Positions 49,131-58,662 are shown, counted from the stretch's first letter. The stretch: DNA of 64,000 nucleotides from Arthrobacter sp. StoSoilB19 (GCF_019977275.1 NZ_AP024650.1:3844001-3908000); one strand, 5' to 3'. Notes: generated by a model not told the origin, from the sequence alone. Made by a program: numbers and translations.

Positions 49131-50272
49131 CTTCCGTTAGCCCCGCCGCAAACAACTCCGGCATCACCTACGCCTCCGCAGGCGTGGACGTTGAAGCCGG
49201 GGACCGCGCCGTCGAGCTCATGAAGGATGCCGTCAAGGCAACCCACAACTCCTCGGTGATCGGCGGGGTGGGCGGCTTCGCCGGCCTTTACGACGTTTCC
49301 CGGCTGCTGACCTACAAGAGGCCGCTGCTGGCCACGTCCACCGACGGCGTGGGCACCAAGGTTGCCATCGCCCAGGCCATGGACATCCACGACACCATCG
49401 GGTTCGACCTTGTGGGCATGGTGGTGGATGACATCGTGGTGGTAGGCGCCGAGCCGCTCTACATGACCGACTACATCGCCTGCGGCAAGGTGGTCCCGGA
49501 ACGCATCGCGGGCATTGTCCGCGGCATCGCGGCCGCCTGCTCCGTGGCCGGCACCGCCCTGGTGGGCGGCGAGACTGCCGAGCACCCGGGCCTGCTGGGC
49601 GAGCACGAATACGACGTTGCCGGCGCAGCCACCGGCGTGGTCGAGGCCGATGCCCTGCTGGGACCGGACCGCGTCCGTGCGGGCGACGTCGTGATCGGCA
49701 TGGCCTCTTCCGGCCTCCACTCCAACGGCTACTCGCTGGTCCGCCGCGTCATCAACCACGCCGGCTGGGCCTTGGACCGCCAGGTGTCCGAACTGGGCCG
49801 CACCCTGGGTGAGGAACTCCTGGAACCCACCCGCGTCTACGCGGCCGATTGCCTGGACCTGGCCCGCACCTTCCCGGTCAGCGCCGAAGCGGCTGTTCAC
49901 GGCTTCAGCCACGTCACCGGCGGCGGCCTGGCCGCCAACCTGGCCCGCGTCCTCCCCCAGGGCCTCGTGGCCACCGTGGACCGCGCCACCTGGGAACTGC
50001 CGGCCATCTTCAAGCTGGTCTCGGAGCTGGGCAACGTGCCCCTGGCGGACCTCGAGCGCACCCTGAACCTTGGCGTGGGCATGGTGGCCATCGTGTCGCC
50101 CCAAGCTGCCGACGCCGCCGTTGCCCGCCTGAACGACCGGGGCCTGCCGTCCTGGATCATGGGCACGGTCACCGAGGATTCGGACTCCATCCTGAAGTCC
50201 GGCCCGGATTACGTCCAGGGCGCCAAGGGCGTGGACGGCGGCGCTGTCCGCCTGGTCAACGCCTACGCCTAG
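49127..50272 (+). CDS. purM: Phosphoribosylformylglycinamidine cyclo-ligase
   Basis: AIR synthetase, fifth step of purine synthesis. 381 aa, slightly longer than the classic 345 because of an N-terminal extension. Motifs: YASAGVDVEAGDRAVELMK, STDGVGTKVAIAQAM, LVGGETAEHPGLL, SSGLHSNGYSLVRRV and HVTGGGLAANLARVLP. It is coupled to purF and followed by a strong terminator. Confidence 0.96.
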   Translation: MTSVSPAANNSGITYASAGVDVEAGDRAVELMKDAVKATHNSSVIGGVGGFAGLYDVSRLLTYKRPLLATSTDGVGTKVAIAQAMDIHDTIGFDLVGMVVDDIVVVGAEPLYMTDYIACGKVVPERIAGIVRGIAAACSVAGTALVGGETAEHPGLLGEHEYDVAGAATGVVEADALLGPDRVRAGDVVIGMASSGLHSNGYSLVRRVINHAGWALDRQVSELGRTLGEELLEPTRVYAADCLDLARTFPVSAEAAVHGFSHVTGGGLAANLARVLPQGLVATVDRATWELPAIFKLVSELGNVPLADLERTLNLGVGMVAIVSPQAADAAVARLNDRGLPSWIMGTVTEDSDSILKSGPDYVQGAKGVDGGAVRLVNAYA

Positions 50273-50280
50273 CCAACTGC

Positions 50281-50321
50281 TGGAGGCTCCCCACTGCACG
50301 CGGTGGGGAGCCTCCACTTTT
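50281..50321 (+). terminator. Terminator after purM
   Basis: TGGAGGCTCCCCAC and GTGGGGAGCCTCCA pair perfectly across an 8-nt loop, followed by CTTTT. The T-tract touches the stop codon of the convergent VOC gene. Confidence 0.9.
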
Positions 50322-51093
50322 AAGCGACCTGGATGAGGTTCAGCACACCGCCCTGCGGGTCCTCGATGGTGGCCAGTGATCCCATCGTGGGACGGTCATC
50401 CGGCTCCACCAGGACTTCGCCGCCTGCTGCCAGGGCGGCCGCTGCCGCCGCGGCAATATCTGCCGCGCCAAAGTAGATCTGCCAGTCCGCTTCCTCGCCT
50501 TCGTCGGCAGGAACGATGCCGGCCACCTCGCTGCCGTCGATGAGCAGCGTGCTGTAGCTGCCGCCGTCGTCCTGGGGGTACTCGGTGACTTCATGGCCGA
50601 AAAGCTGCTGGAAGAAACCGATGGCGGCCTGCGGCTCGGGTGTAAAGAGCTCAGCCCAGGCCAAGGCGCCCGGTTCGTTGAAGAGCCGGCTGCCGAAGTG
50701 GGTACCCGCCTGCCAGATCCCGGTGGTTCCGCCGCCGGGAGGGGCCAAAAAGCCCAGCACCCCGGTGTCGCCCACCGTCTCAGGCCCGAACTGGGCGGTT
50801 CCGCCGGCATGGCCCGCTTCCTGGAGCAGGTCCGCGGCATCTGCGGCCGCAAAGTAGACGTTCCACTCGGCAGCGGTGCCGGCCTCAAGCTGCAAAGGAT
50901 TTTGCGGCGCAATGGTGGCCACCAACTGCCCGCGGACAAAGGCCTGCGCGTAGCTGCGGCCGTCCGGAGTGGGGAAGTCCTGGTAGGTCCAGCCGAACAG
51001 GCGGCCGTAGAAATCTTTGGCGGCATCAACATCGGGGGTCTGGAGATCCGCCCAGCAGGGCTCGCCGCTGGCGTACGTGGTCCGAACAGTCAT
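50320..51093 (-). CDS. Two-domain VOC (glyoxalase/bleomycin-resistance superfamily) protein
   Basis: 257 aa made of two similar VOC modules, residues about 10-120 and 135-255. Each begins with a CWADL- or AWAELFTP-type strand followed by FYGRLFGWTYQDF or FFQQLFGHEVTEY. The second ends with IEDPQGGVLNLIQVA. No metal-site pattern stands out. Function unknown; such proteins range from dioxygenases to binding proteins. Convergent with purM. Confidence 0.85.
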   Translation of the reverse strand: MTVRTTYASGEPCWADLQTPDVDAAKDFYGRLFGWTYQDFPTPDGRSYAQAFVRGQLVATIAPQNPLQLEAGTAAEWNVYFAAADAADLLQEAGHAGGTAQFGPETVGDTGVLGFLAPPGGGTTGIWQAGTHFGSRLFNEPGALAWAELFTPEPQAAIGFFQQLFGHEVTEYPQDDGGSYSTLLIDGSEVAGIVPADEGEEADWQIYFGAADIAAAAAAALAAGGEVLVEPDDRPTMGSLATIEDPQGGVLNLIQVA

Positions 51094-51121
51094 GCGGTCA
51101 GGTTACCAACCAAACACGGAA

Positions 51122-51161
51122 AGCCCGCTGCCCTGCCGGTAATTCGGTGGGGCAGCGGGCT
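51122..51161 (-). terminator. Terminator after the DUF3073 gene
   Basis: AGCCCGCTGCCC pairs with GGGCAGCGGGCT; on the minus strand it is followed by a T-rich run. Confidence 0.65.
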
Positions 51162-51219
51162 CCATGACGTAAGCGGCGCCACAGCAGCCGGGCCAGGGGC
51201 CACAGCAGGCTTGCGACAA

Positions 51220-51453
51220 CTAGCCGATGCGACGGTTGTCTACCTCGTCGTCATCGTCATCCAAATCATCCGCGTACTTATCCACATAAGCCGAATAGTC
51301 CGGTTCGACCGGTTCATTCGAGTAATGGCTCGTTGAACGACTTCCAGGGCCCGTCAGCTCACGCTGAAGTGCCGAGTAGTCAGTGTTCGGGGAGTAGTAC
51401 TTAATGTCCCGAGCCTGCTTGGTAGCTTTTGCCTTTTGACGGCCGCGCCCCAT
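51220..51453 (-). CDS. DUF3073-family protein
   Basis: 77 aa from ATG 51453 (MGRGRQKAKATKQARDIKYY), the conserved start of this actinobacterial family. The N-terminus is very basic and the C-terminus is an acidic Asp run (YADDLDDDDDEVDNRRIG). AAGGGGG lies upstream. Function is unknown; the strong charge split suggests nucleic-acid or ribosome binding. It is divergent from the septum-formation-like gene; the 272 bp between contain no further gene that I can support. Confidence 0.9.
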   Translation of the reverse strand: MGRGRQKAKATKQARDIKYYSPNTDYSALQRELTGPGSRSTSHYSNEPVEPDYSAYVDKYADDLDDDDDEVDNRRIG

Positions 51454-51725
51454 GGCGTGACCCCCTTTTGTACTTGGACCGGAGGTGGTCACCTTGGCGA
51501 TCGGTGAGGCCCCGGAATGTTTGGTCAATTTGTCGTACACCTAGATTACATGCTTTCGGCGGGCCCCGCTTGCCGCCCGGCGCCCCGAACGGCCGGGTGG
51601 GGTACCATGATGCACCTCCTCCCGCGGGATTCCGGCATTTTTCTTCGGTAGAGTCGCTTAAGAACTGCCGATTTTATCTGGCCGTTGGCGAGCCGTGGCA
51701 CCAAAACCCAGGAGGATGCGCACCC

Positions 51726-52403
51726 GTGAACCACCAGGACATCCCGCCGAAACCCGCTTCGCCTCCGCGGACCGGAAGCCTGCCGAAGATCCACAGTGGG
51801 ACCGGTTCAGCCCCCGCCCCGGAATCCGTTACCTGGTCCCAGCCGCGCCATGATCCTGCGCCGGAAAAACACACCAACAGGAAGCCTGCCCTGTGGAAGG
51901 CGTTTCTGGTCGTCGTCATCCTCGCCGTTGCCGGCTCACTGGTGTGGCTTGCCGTCTGGTTGAACTCCTCGCCTGGCACCGATGCGGCAAAGAATGACGC
52001 ACAGGGCGTGCTGCAAACCGCGGTCACGCCGCCGGCCACTCCCCAACCCCTTCCCCGCGAAGGGGTCGCACCCCCGGCGTACGCACTGGGTGACTGCTTC
52101 AAGGATTTCGATCCCCAGGCCCTGACGTCCACGCTGGTGCCCTGCGATACGGGCCATTCGGCCCAGCTGGTGGCCACCTTGACATATCCGGAAAGCGCCA
52201 AGTACCCGGGGGCGGAGCCGCTCAAGGCCAAGGCACTGGAAGTCTGCCAGGCGGCGAAACTCGGCCCGGCGGCGAAAAACTTCCAGCTCAACTACCAGCG
52301 CAGCTTCCCCAGCAGCACCAGTTGGGAATCCGGCGACCGCAGGGTTGATTGCTACGTCACGGCAGACACCGGCAATGTGATTAACGCGAGCGTGCTGCCC
52401 TGA
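51726..52403 (+). CDS. Membrane protein with septum-formation-like domain
   Basis: 225 aa from GTG 51726 (AGGAGG ten bases upstream). A proline-rich cytoplasmic tail of about 58 residues, one membrane segment (AFLVVVILAVAGSLVWLAVW) and an extracytoplasmic domain with the pattern GDCFKDF, VPCDTGHSAQLV, VCQAAK and RRVDCYV. Four cysteines at these positions are typical of the septum-formation (PF13845-like) domain of actinobacteria. Exact role unknown. Confidence 0.8.
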   Translation: MNHQDIPPKPASPPRTGSLPKIHSGTGSAPAPESVTWSQPRHDPAPEKHTNRKPALWKAFLVVVILAVAGSLVWLAVWLNSSPGTDAAKNDAQGVLQTAVTPPATPQPLPREGVAPPAYALGDCFKDFDPQALTSTLVPCDTGHSAQLVATLTYPESAKYPGAEPLKAKALEVCQAAKLGPAAKNFQLNYQRSFPSSTSWESGDRRVDCYVTADTGNVINASVLP

Positions 52404-52449
52404 CGGTCAGCCCGCCAGGGCAGCACGGCCCGCTTCAGAGGCCCTGCGG

Positions 52450-55092
52450 CTAGTCCTTCCGCCGCACCGACAGTCCGGAACTGGGGGCGCCCGTCAACGC
52501 GTCGACGTTGCCTTCGGTCAGTTCCCCAAAGTCCGGCGCGGTATCAACCAGGACGGTGTCGCCGTCGCTGATTTCACCGGCGAGGATGGACTTGGCCAGC
52601 CGGTCGCCGATCTCGCGCTGCACCAGGCGGCGCAGCGGCCGGGCGCCGTAGGCGGGGTCGTAGCCGGACAGCGCCAGCCAGGCCTTGGCGCTGTCGGTCA
52701 CATCGAGGGTGAGCCGGCGCTCGTGCAGCCTGCGGCCCAGTTCCGCCACGTGCAGTTCCACAATGTGCGCCAGCTCCTCCACCGTGAGGGCATCGAACAG
52801 CACCACTTCATCGAGCCGGTTGAGGAACTCCGGCTTGAAGGACGCGTTCACCGTGGCCATGACCGCATTGCGCTTGGCCTCGGCGTCCAGCGTCTGGTCC
52901 ACCAGGAACTGGCTGCCCAGGTTGGAGGTGAGCACCAGGATCACGTTGCGGAAGTCCACGGTACGGCCCTGCCCGTCGGTGAGGCGGCCGTCGTCGAGCA
53001 CCTGCAGGAGGATGTCGAACACCTCGGGGTGCGCCTTCTCCACTTCGTCCAGCAGCACCACCGAGTAGGGACGACGGCGCACGGCCTCGGTCAGCTGCCC
53101 GCCTTCCTCGTAGCCCACGTATCCCGGAGGCGCCCCGACCAGCCGGGCGACGCTGTGCTTCTCGCCGTACTCGGACATGTCGATCCGCACCATGGCGCGT
53201 TCGTCGTCGAACAGGAAGTCCGCCAGGGCCTTGGCCAGCTCGGTCTTGCCTACGCCGGTGGGGCCCAGGAACAGGAAGGAACCCGTGGGCCGGTTGGGGT
53301 CACTGATGCCCGCCCTGGCGCGCCGGACGGCGTCTGAGACTGCGGCTACAGCCTTGCCCTGGCCGATGAGGCGCTTGCCGAGCTCCTCCTCCATGTGCAG
53401 CAGCTTCTGGCTTTCACCTTGCAGCATGCGGCCGGCCGGGATGCCGGTCCACGCGGAAATGACCTCCGCGATGTCTTCTGCCGTCACTTCCTCCGCCACC
53501 ATCTGCGCGGACTTGTCCGTCACGGCGGCCTCCGCTTCGGCAGCGGCGTTCAGCTCGCGTTCCAGCGCCGGAATTTCCCCGTAGAGGATCCGCGAGGCGG
53601 TCTCCAGATCACCCTCGCGCTGGGCCTTGTCCGCGGCGGACCGCAGCTCATCGAGCTTGGCCTTCAGGTCACCCACCCGGTTCAGGCCGGCCTTTTCAGC
53701 CTCCCAGCGGGCGTTGAGCGCGGAGAGCTCCTCCTCCTTGTCCGCCTTGTCGGCCCGGAGCGCAGCCAGCCGCTCCACGGAGGCAGCGTCGGTCTCGCCC
53801 TCCAGCGCGAGCTCCTCCATGGTGAGCCGGTCCACCTGGCGCCGCAGCTGGTCGATCTCCTCCGGGGCGGAGTCGATCTCCATGCGCAGCCGGGACGCGG
53901 CCTCGTCCACCAGGTCGATGGCCTTGTCCGGCAGCTGGCGGCCCGAAATGTAGCGGTTGGACAGCGTGGCTGCCGCCACCAGCGCGGAGTCGGCGATGGA
54001 GACCTTGTGGTGCGCCTCGTAGCGCTCCTTCAGGCCACGGAGGATGCCGATGGTGTCCTCCACGCTGGGCTCGCCAACGTACACCTGCTGGAAGCGGCGT
54101 TCCAGGGCTGCGTCCTTCTCGATGTTCTCCCGGTACTCGTCCAGCGTGGTGGCGCCGATCAGCCGCAGCTCGCCACGGGCCAGCATGGGCTTGAGCATGT
54201 TGCCGGCGTCCATGGAGGAATCGCCGGTGGCGCCGGCGCCCACCACGGTGTGGATCTCGTCGATGAAGGTGACAATCTGGCCGTCTGAGCCCTTGATCTC
54301 CTCGAGGACCGCCTTCAGCCGCTCCTCGAATTCGCCGCGGTACTTGGCGCCGGCCACCATGGAGCCGAGGTCAAGGGAGATGAGGGTCTTGCCCCGCAGG
54401 CTCTCCGGGACGTCGCCGGCCACCATCCGCTGGGCCAGGCCTTCCACCACGGCGGTCTTGCCCACGCCGGGTTCGCCGATGAGCACCGGGTTGTTCTTGG
54501 TGCGGCGGGACAGGACCTGGACAACGCGCCGGATTTCGGCGTCCCGGCCGATCACGGGGTCCAGCTTGCCGGCGCGGGCCATGGCGGTGAGGTCGGTGCC
54601 GTACTTCTCGAGCGCCTGGAAGGTGTTTTCGGGGTCCGGGCTGTCCACCTTGCGGTCGCCGCGGACGCCCGGCAGGGCGGCGAGGAGTGCCTCGCGGGAG
54701 GCGCCGGCGTCGCGCAGCAGGCGGGCGGCGGCATCGTTGCCGGTGGAGAGGCCCACCAGGAGCACCTCGGTGGAGACAAAGCTGTCGCCCAGACGGTCCG
54801 CTTCCTCCTTGGCGTGCTGGATGGCCTGCAGTGCGGGCCGGGACAGCTGCGCCTGCTGGCTGGAGCCGCCCGACGTGGCGGGCAGTGCCTTGATGGCACT
54901 GCTGGCCTGGACGCTGACGGCATCGGGATCGGCGCCGGTTGCGCGAAGCAGCGCGACGGCGACGCCCTCACGCTGGTCCATCAGCGCCTTGAGGAGGTGG
55001 GCCGGTTCCACCTGGGGGTTGCCGGCCGTCGAGGCGTTCATTGCCGCGGCGGAAAGAGCCTCCTGGCTCTTGGTGGTGAATTTGACGTCCAA
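52450..55092 (-). CDS. clpB: ATP-dependent disaggregase ClpB
   Basis: AAA+ chaperone that works with DnaK to dissolve aggregates. 880 aa, full length: N-domain (residues 1-145), first ATPase with Walker A GEPGVGKTAVV and Walker B VTFIDEIHTVVGA, a middle coiled-coil (about 405-525), and second ATPase with GPTGVGKTELAKAL and VVLLDEVEKAHPEVFD. The start is TTG 55092 with AGGAG upstream. A HAIR-type inverted repeat 30 bp upstream indicates control by HspR. Confidence 0.97.
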   Translation of the reverse strand: MDVKFTTKSQEALSAAAMNASTAGNPQVEPAHLLKALMDQREGVAVALLRATGADPDAVSVQASSAIKALPATSGGSSQQAQLSRPALQAIQHAKEEADRLGDSFVSTEVLLVGLSTGNDAAARLLRDAGASREALLAALPGVRGDRKVDSPDPENTFQALEKYGTDLTAMARAGKLDPVIGRDAEIRRVVQVLSRRTKNNPVLIGEPGVGKTAVVEGLAQRMVAGDVPESLRGKTLISLDLGSMVAGAKYRGEFEERLKAVLEEIKGSDGQIVTFIDEIHTVVGAGATGDSSMDAGNMLKPMLARGELRLIGATTLDEYRENIEKDAALERRFQQVYVGEPSVEDTIGILRGLKERYEAHHKVSIADSALVAAATLSNRYISGRQLPDKAIDLVDEAASRLRMEIDSAPEEIDQLRRQVDRLTMEELALEGETDAASVERLAALRADKADKEEELSALNARWEAEKAGLNRVGDLKAKLDELRSAADKAQREGDLETASRILYGEIPALERELNAAAEAEAAVTDKSAQMVAEEVTAEDIAEVISAWTGIPAGRMLQGESQKLLHMEEELGKRLIGQGKAVAAVSDAVRRARAGISDPNRPTGSFLFLGPTGVGKTELAKALADFLFDDERAMVRIDMSEYGEKHSVARLVGAPPGYVGYEEGGQLTEAVRRRPYSVVLLDEVEKAHPEVFDILLQVLDDGRLTDGQGRTVDFRNVILVLTSNLGSQFLVDQTLDAEAKRNAVMATVNASFKPEFLNRLDEVVLFDALTVEELAHIVELHVAELGRRLHERRLTLDVTDSAKAWLALSGYDPAYGARPLRRLVQREIGDRLAKSILAGEISDGDTVLVDTAPDFGELTEGNVDALTGAPSSGLSVRRKD

Positions 55093-55121
55093 AGAGAGCT
55101 CCTTTCGGGGGCTTGTTGACT

Positions 55122-55146
55122 AAGTTGAGTCTACTACGCTCAACTT
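55122..55146. promoter_or_regulatory. HAIR element (HspR operator) of clpB
   Basis: AAGTTGAG and CTCAACTT are perfect 8-bp arms separated by 9 bp. The core TTGAG-N9-CTCAA matches the HspR-associated inverted repeat (CTTGAGT-N7-ACTCAAG) of actinobacterial heat-shock genes. Confidence 0.85.
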
Positions 55147-55253
55147 TGGACGGCGACGTCCACTAGCCATGTTTGCCCACGGCGAAACGGCTGTCCAGAG
55201 CCGGAGGTCCCGCCGGGCCTGCTTGGACAATCGGCTGCCGGGACATACTCCGC

Positions 55254-56339
55254 CTAGGTCCCGTACACGGACACGGCCGCAGCCTTGACCACGAAGTGCA
55301 CCGTCATGCCGGGGACAAGGCCCAGGTCGGCGGAGGCGGCAGGGGTGATGTCCGCGGCCAGGCCGCCGGCCCGGACGCGGATCTGGTCGCCGTGCGGCTC
55401 GAGGTCCGTGATGGTGACGGCAAACGAGTTCCGCGGGCTGCCGTGCGCATCGTCGAGGAACACGGAAACGGCCGACGGCGGGAACACGGCGACGCCGGGA
55501 CCGCCCGCCCTGGGCAGCGGGCCAGGCTCCCCGGACGCCGCGGCGGGGACGGCTTCCTCGTCGTGGCCGGCAATCCGCAGGCCGTGGCTGGTCCGCACCC
55601 CCGCCCCGTCGAGGATGCCCGGAATGAAGTTCAGCCCGGCGAGCCCGGCGGCAAAGGAGCTGCGCGGCCGCTCCAGCACGGCCCGGGTGGGGCCTTCCTC
55701 CGCGATCCGGCCGTTTTCCAGGATGACCACCCGGTCCGCGAGCACCAGCGCGTCCAGTACGTCGTGGGTCACGATGATGGCCTGCCGGCCTGCGAGGACG
55801 CGCTTGAACAGGCGGCGCAGCAGCGGCGCGGAGTGGATATCCAGGGCTGCCAGCGGCTCGTCGAGCAGGAGGAGGGCGGGGTCGGCGGCGAGCGCACGGG
55901 CCACGGCCACGCGCTGGGCCTGGCCGCCGGACAGCTGGGCGGGACGCCGCCCGGCCAGTTCTCCGGCCTCCACCTCGGCCAGCCAGTGCAGCGCCTGCTC
56001 CTCCGCATTCCGCTTGGAAACTCCGGCGCTGCGGGGCCCGAATGAGACATTGTCCAGGGCATTCAGGTGGGGGAAGAGCAGCGGTTCCTGGGCCAGCAGG
56101 GCGGTGCCGCGGCGGTGCGGAGCCGCCCACGTACGTTTTCCGCCGTCGAGGTCAAAGAGGGTCCTGCCGTTGAGTTCGGCCCGGCCGCTGTCCGGCCGCA
56201 GGAGGCCCGCGATGCCGGCCAGCAGGGTTGATTTGCCGGCACCGTTGGGCCCCATGACGGCCACGGTTTCGCCCGGTCGGACGCTCAGGGCCACGTCGAA
56301 GCTGCGCCCGGCCACCACTGCGTGGAAGGACAATGTCAC
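55254..56339 (-). CDS. modC: Molybdate ABC transporter ATPase
   Basis: 361 aa. Walker A VMGPNGAGKSTLLAG, signature LSGGQAQRVAVARAL, Walker B LLLLDEPLAALD; the last 100 residues form a TOBE (molybdate-binding) domain. The GTG start overlaps the modB stop. Order is regulator-modA-modB-modC. It supplies molybdate for the cofactor of the molybdopterin enzyme at 42.6-44.9 kb. Confidence 0.93.
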   Translation of the reverse strand: MTLSFHAVVAGRSFDVALSVRPGETVAVMGPNGAGKSTLLAGIAGLLRPDSGRAELNGRTLFDLDGGKRTWAAPHRRGTALLAQEPLLFPHLNALDNVSFGPRSAGVSKRNAEEQALHWLAEVEAGELAGRRPAQLSGGQAQRVAVARALAADPALLLLDEPLAALDIHSAPLLRRLFKRVLAGRQAIIVTHDVLDALVLADRVVILENGRIAEEGPTRAVLERPRSSFAAGLAGLNFIPGILDGAGVRTSHGLRIAGHDEEAVPAAASGEPGPLPRAGGPGVAVFPPSAVSVFLDDAHGSPRNSFAVTITDLEPHGDQIRVRAGGLAADITPAASADLGLVPGMTVHFVVKAAAVSVYGT

Positions 56340-57238
56340 CGGACACCCCCTCCTGCCGGGGCCGGCGCCGTCGTCCTTTTGCCTGACCCGGAACGGCCCG
56401 GTGCCGGGCGCCGGTATGCAAGGGCAACCACCGCCACGGCGACGGCCACGAGTACCAGGGACAGGGCGACGGCGGCGTCCGGGTCCGTTTCGCGCTGCAG
56501 GTAGATTTCCAGCGGCAGGGTCCGCGTCACCCCCTGCAGGCTGCCCGCGAACGTCAGCGTGGCGCCGAACTCGCCCAGGCTCCGCGCGAAGGCGAGGACC
56601 GCGCCGGACGCCAGCCCCGGGAGCACCAGCGGAAGCGTGACGCGACGGAACACCGTGCCGGGGCGTGCGCCCAGCGTCGCCGCCACCGCCTCGTAGCGGG
56701 AGCCCGAGGTGCGCAGGGCACCCTCAAGGCTAACCACCAGGAACGGCAGGGCCACGAACGTCTGCGCCAGGACCACCGCGGTGGTGGAGAAGGCGATCTG
56801 CAGGCCGAGCACGTTCAGCGTCTGCCCCAGCAGCCCCTGCCGGCCGAACGTGTAGAGCAGCGCGATGCCGCCCACCACAGGAGGAAGGACCAGCGGCAGG
56901 AGCACCAGCGAGCGCAGCAGCCCCTGCAGGCGGAAGGTGTCCCGGGCAAGGACCAGAGCCAGCGGTACGCCCAGCACAATGCACAGCAGGGTGCTGGCGG
57001 CCGAGGTCCGCAGGCTCAGCCCCAGCGCGGTCAGCGACGGCCCGGAGGTCACCAGCGGGAGGAACCGCGGCCAGTCCACGCGGAGCACCATCGCCAGCAG
57101 CGGAAGCACGACGACGACGGCGGCCAGGACGGCCAGCGCGCGGACCCAGCCGGGGATGCCGGAGTAGGCCGGGCTTGGGGTGCGTGGCCGCACCATGGGC
57201 AGAAAGGGCTGCCGCCTTGCTGCCTGCTCCCGGGTCAC
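56336..57238 (-). CDS. modB: Molybdate ABC transporter permease
   Basis: 300 aa, about six membrane segments with the EAA-type loop YEAVAATLGARPGTVFRRVTLP. GTG 57238 overlaps the modA stop (GTGA); an internal ATG 15 codons later is an alternative start. The C-terminus ends in an overlap with modC. TonB-independent molybdate uptake is implied by the modA and TOBE-containing modC partners. Confidence 0.93.
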   Translation of the reverse strand: MTREQAARRQPFLPMVRPRTPSPAYSGIPGWVRALAVLAAVVVVLPLLAMVLRVDWPRFLPLVTSGPSLTALGLSLRTSAASTLLCIVLGVPLALVLARDTFRLQGLLRSLVLLPLVLPPVVGGIALLYTFGRQGLLGQTLNVLGLQIAFSTTAVVLAQTFVALPFLVVSLEGALRTSGSRYEAVAATLGARPGTVFRRVTLPLVLPGLASGAVLAFARSLGEFGATLTFAGSLQGVTRTLPLEIYLQRETDPDAAVALSLVLVAVAVAVVALAYRRPAPGRSGSGKRTTAPAPAGGGVR

Positions 57239-58137
57239 TTGACGCTTCCGTCACCGGCGCCGGCCGGCCCAAACCCCGCTGCAGCGAGGACGCGCCGGCC
57301 TTCCGGACCGGTGACGAGGTCCAGGAAAGCCCGGGCGGCGGCCTTGTTCCGGCCGCCGGCGACGCCGGCGATCGGGTAGGTGTTGACCGCACTCCCTGAT
57401 TCCGGGAACTGGATCCCGGCCACCTTGGACCCGGCGGACTTGATGTCCGTGCCGTAGACCAGCCCGGCGTCGGCCTCCCCGGAGGCCACCTTGCCCAGGA
57501 CGTCCGTGACCGCGTTCTCCTCGCTGACCGGATTCAGCGCCACTCCGGCCGCCTCCGCGGCCGTGGCCGCGGCAGTCCCGCAGGGAACCTGCCTTGCGCA
57601 GGTGACCAGTTTGAGGCCCGGCCGGGCAAGGTCCTTCAGTGCGGTGATTCCTGCCGGGTTGCCCGGCGCTACTGCGATGGCGAGCGTGTTGGTGGCGAAG
57701 TTCCTGGCGGCGCCGTCCACCAGCCCGGCGTCCTGCACCTTCTTCATGTTGGCCAGGTCCGCCGGCGCGAAGACATCCGCCGGCGCCCCCTGGCTGATCT
57801 GGCTGGCCAGGTCCGAGGACCCTGCAAAGCTCAGGGCAACCGTGGTGCCGGGGTTTTCCGCCTCGAAGGTGCGGGCGAGTTCGGTGAAGGTGCCTTTGAG
57901 GGAGGCGGCCGCGAAAACGGTGATGGTGCCTTCCGGCTTGGCGCCTGAGCCGGCTGCGCTGTTGCCTGCGCTGTTGCCCGCGCTGTTGTCCTCGCCAGGG
58001 CCTGTGCCCTGGGCCGCTCCGCCCGCAGCGCAGCCGGTGAGGACGGCCAGCAGCAGCACGGCGGCCGGCAGGACAGCAAGCGAAAGGAGCCGCGCCAGGG
58101 AGGCGGGCACCGCGGTACGCGTGGAGGTCCGGGTCAT
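57235..58137 (-). CDS. modA: Molybdate-binding lipoprotein
   Basis: 300 aa from ATG 58137, overlapping the regulator stop. N-terminal lipoprotein signal (AVLLLAVLTGCAAG), a Gly/Ala/Asn-rich linker containing repeated NSAGNSAGNSA, then the ModA fold: TVFAAASLKGTFTELARTFE, SFAGSSDLASQISQGAPADV (oxyanion site) and GEADAGLVYGTDIKSAG. Confidence 0.95.
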   Translation of the reverse strand: MTRTSTRTAVPASLARLLSLAVLPAAVLLLAVLTGCAAGGAAQGTGPGEDNSAGNSAGNSAAGSGAKPEGTITVFAAASLKGTFTELARTFEAENPGTTVALSFAGSSDLASQISQGAPADVFAPADLANMKKVQDAGLVDGAARNFATNTLAIAVAPGNPAGITALKDLARPGLKLVTCARQVPCGTAAATAAEAAGVALNPVSEENAVTDVLGKVASGEADAGLVYGTDIKSAGSKVAGIQFPESGSAVNTYPIAGVAGGRNKAAARAFLDLVTGPEGRRVLAAAGFGPAGAGDGSVK

Positions 58138-58544
58138 GCGGCGGCCCTGCCCTTCGGGGATTCGATGATGACCGTTGTTGCCTTGACCACCGCCGTGGCC
58201 ACCGAGCCCGGTTCCAGGCCCAGTTCCCGCACGGCCTCGCTGCTCATCAGCGAGACCACCCGGAACGGCCCGCACTGCAGTTCCACCTGTGCCATCACCT
58301 TGTCCGTGATGACGTTGGTGACCAGGCCCACGAACCGGTTCCGGGCCGAGCTGCTCCCGCTCTTGGGGTCATCGGGCAGCTGGGCCAGCTTTTGCGCATG
58401 CGTCGCCAGCTCGAGTCCATCGACGGCGAGCCGGCCGGAACCGTCCCGGAGCGGGGTAAGTGTTCCGTGCTCCGTCCAGCGGCGGACGGTATCGTCACTT
58501 ACGCCCAGGAGACGGGCAGCTTCAGAAACGCGGATAAGGGTCAT
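58134..58544 (-). CDS. HTH-TOBE molybdate-responsive regulator
   Basis: 136 aa. An N-terminal MerR/excisionase-type helix-turn-helix (RVSEAARLLGVSDDTVRRWT) is joined to a single TOBE molbindin domain (NRFVGLVTNVITDKVMAQVE, VRELGLEPGSVATAVVKATT). First gene of the mod operon, so it probably senses molybdate and controls its own operon, a ModE-like job with a different DNA-binding domain. A 22-bp imperfect palindrome lies 10 bp upstream of its start. Confidence 0.88.
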   Translation of the reverse strand: MTLIRVSEAARLLGVSDDTVRRWTEHGTLTPLRDGSGRLAVDGLELATHAQKLAQLPDDPKSGSSSARNRFVGLVTNVITDKVMAQVELQCGPFRVVSLMSSEAVRELGLEPGSVATAVVKATTVIIESPKGRAAA

Positions 58545-58553
58545 TTCTTGATT

Positions 58554-58575
58554 CTAGTCCGCAGATGCGGATTAG
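58554..58575. promoter_or_regulatory. Palindrome upstream of the mod operon
   Basis: CTAGTCCGCA-GA-TGCGGATTAG, ten-base arms with one mismatch. A direct copy of one half, GCGGATAAGG, occurs at 58530-58539 across the start of the regulator gene. Likely operator of the HTH-TOBE regulator. Confidence 0.55.
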
Positions 58576-58662
58576 GCCTCCGCTTCTGGGAGCATATGCA
58601 AAATGACTGCGTGCCCCGTGGCTGCGCGTCCCCTGCCCGAAGGGCGGCACTAGACTCCTTCC

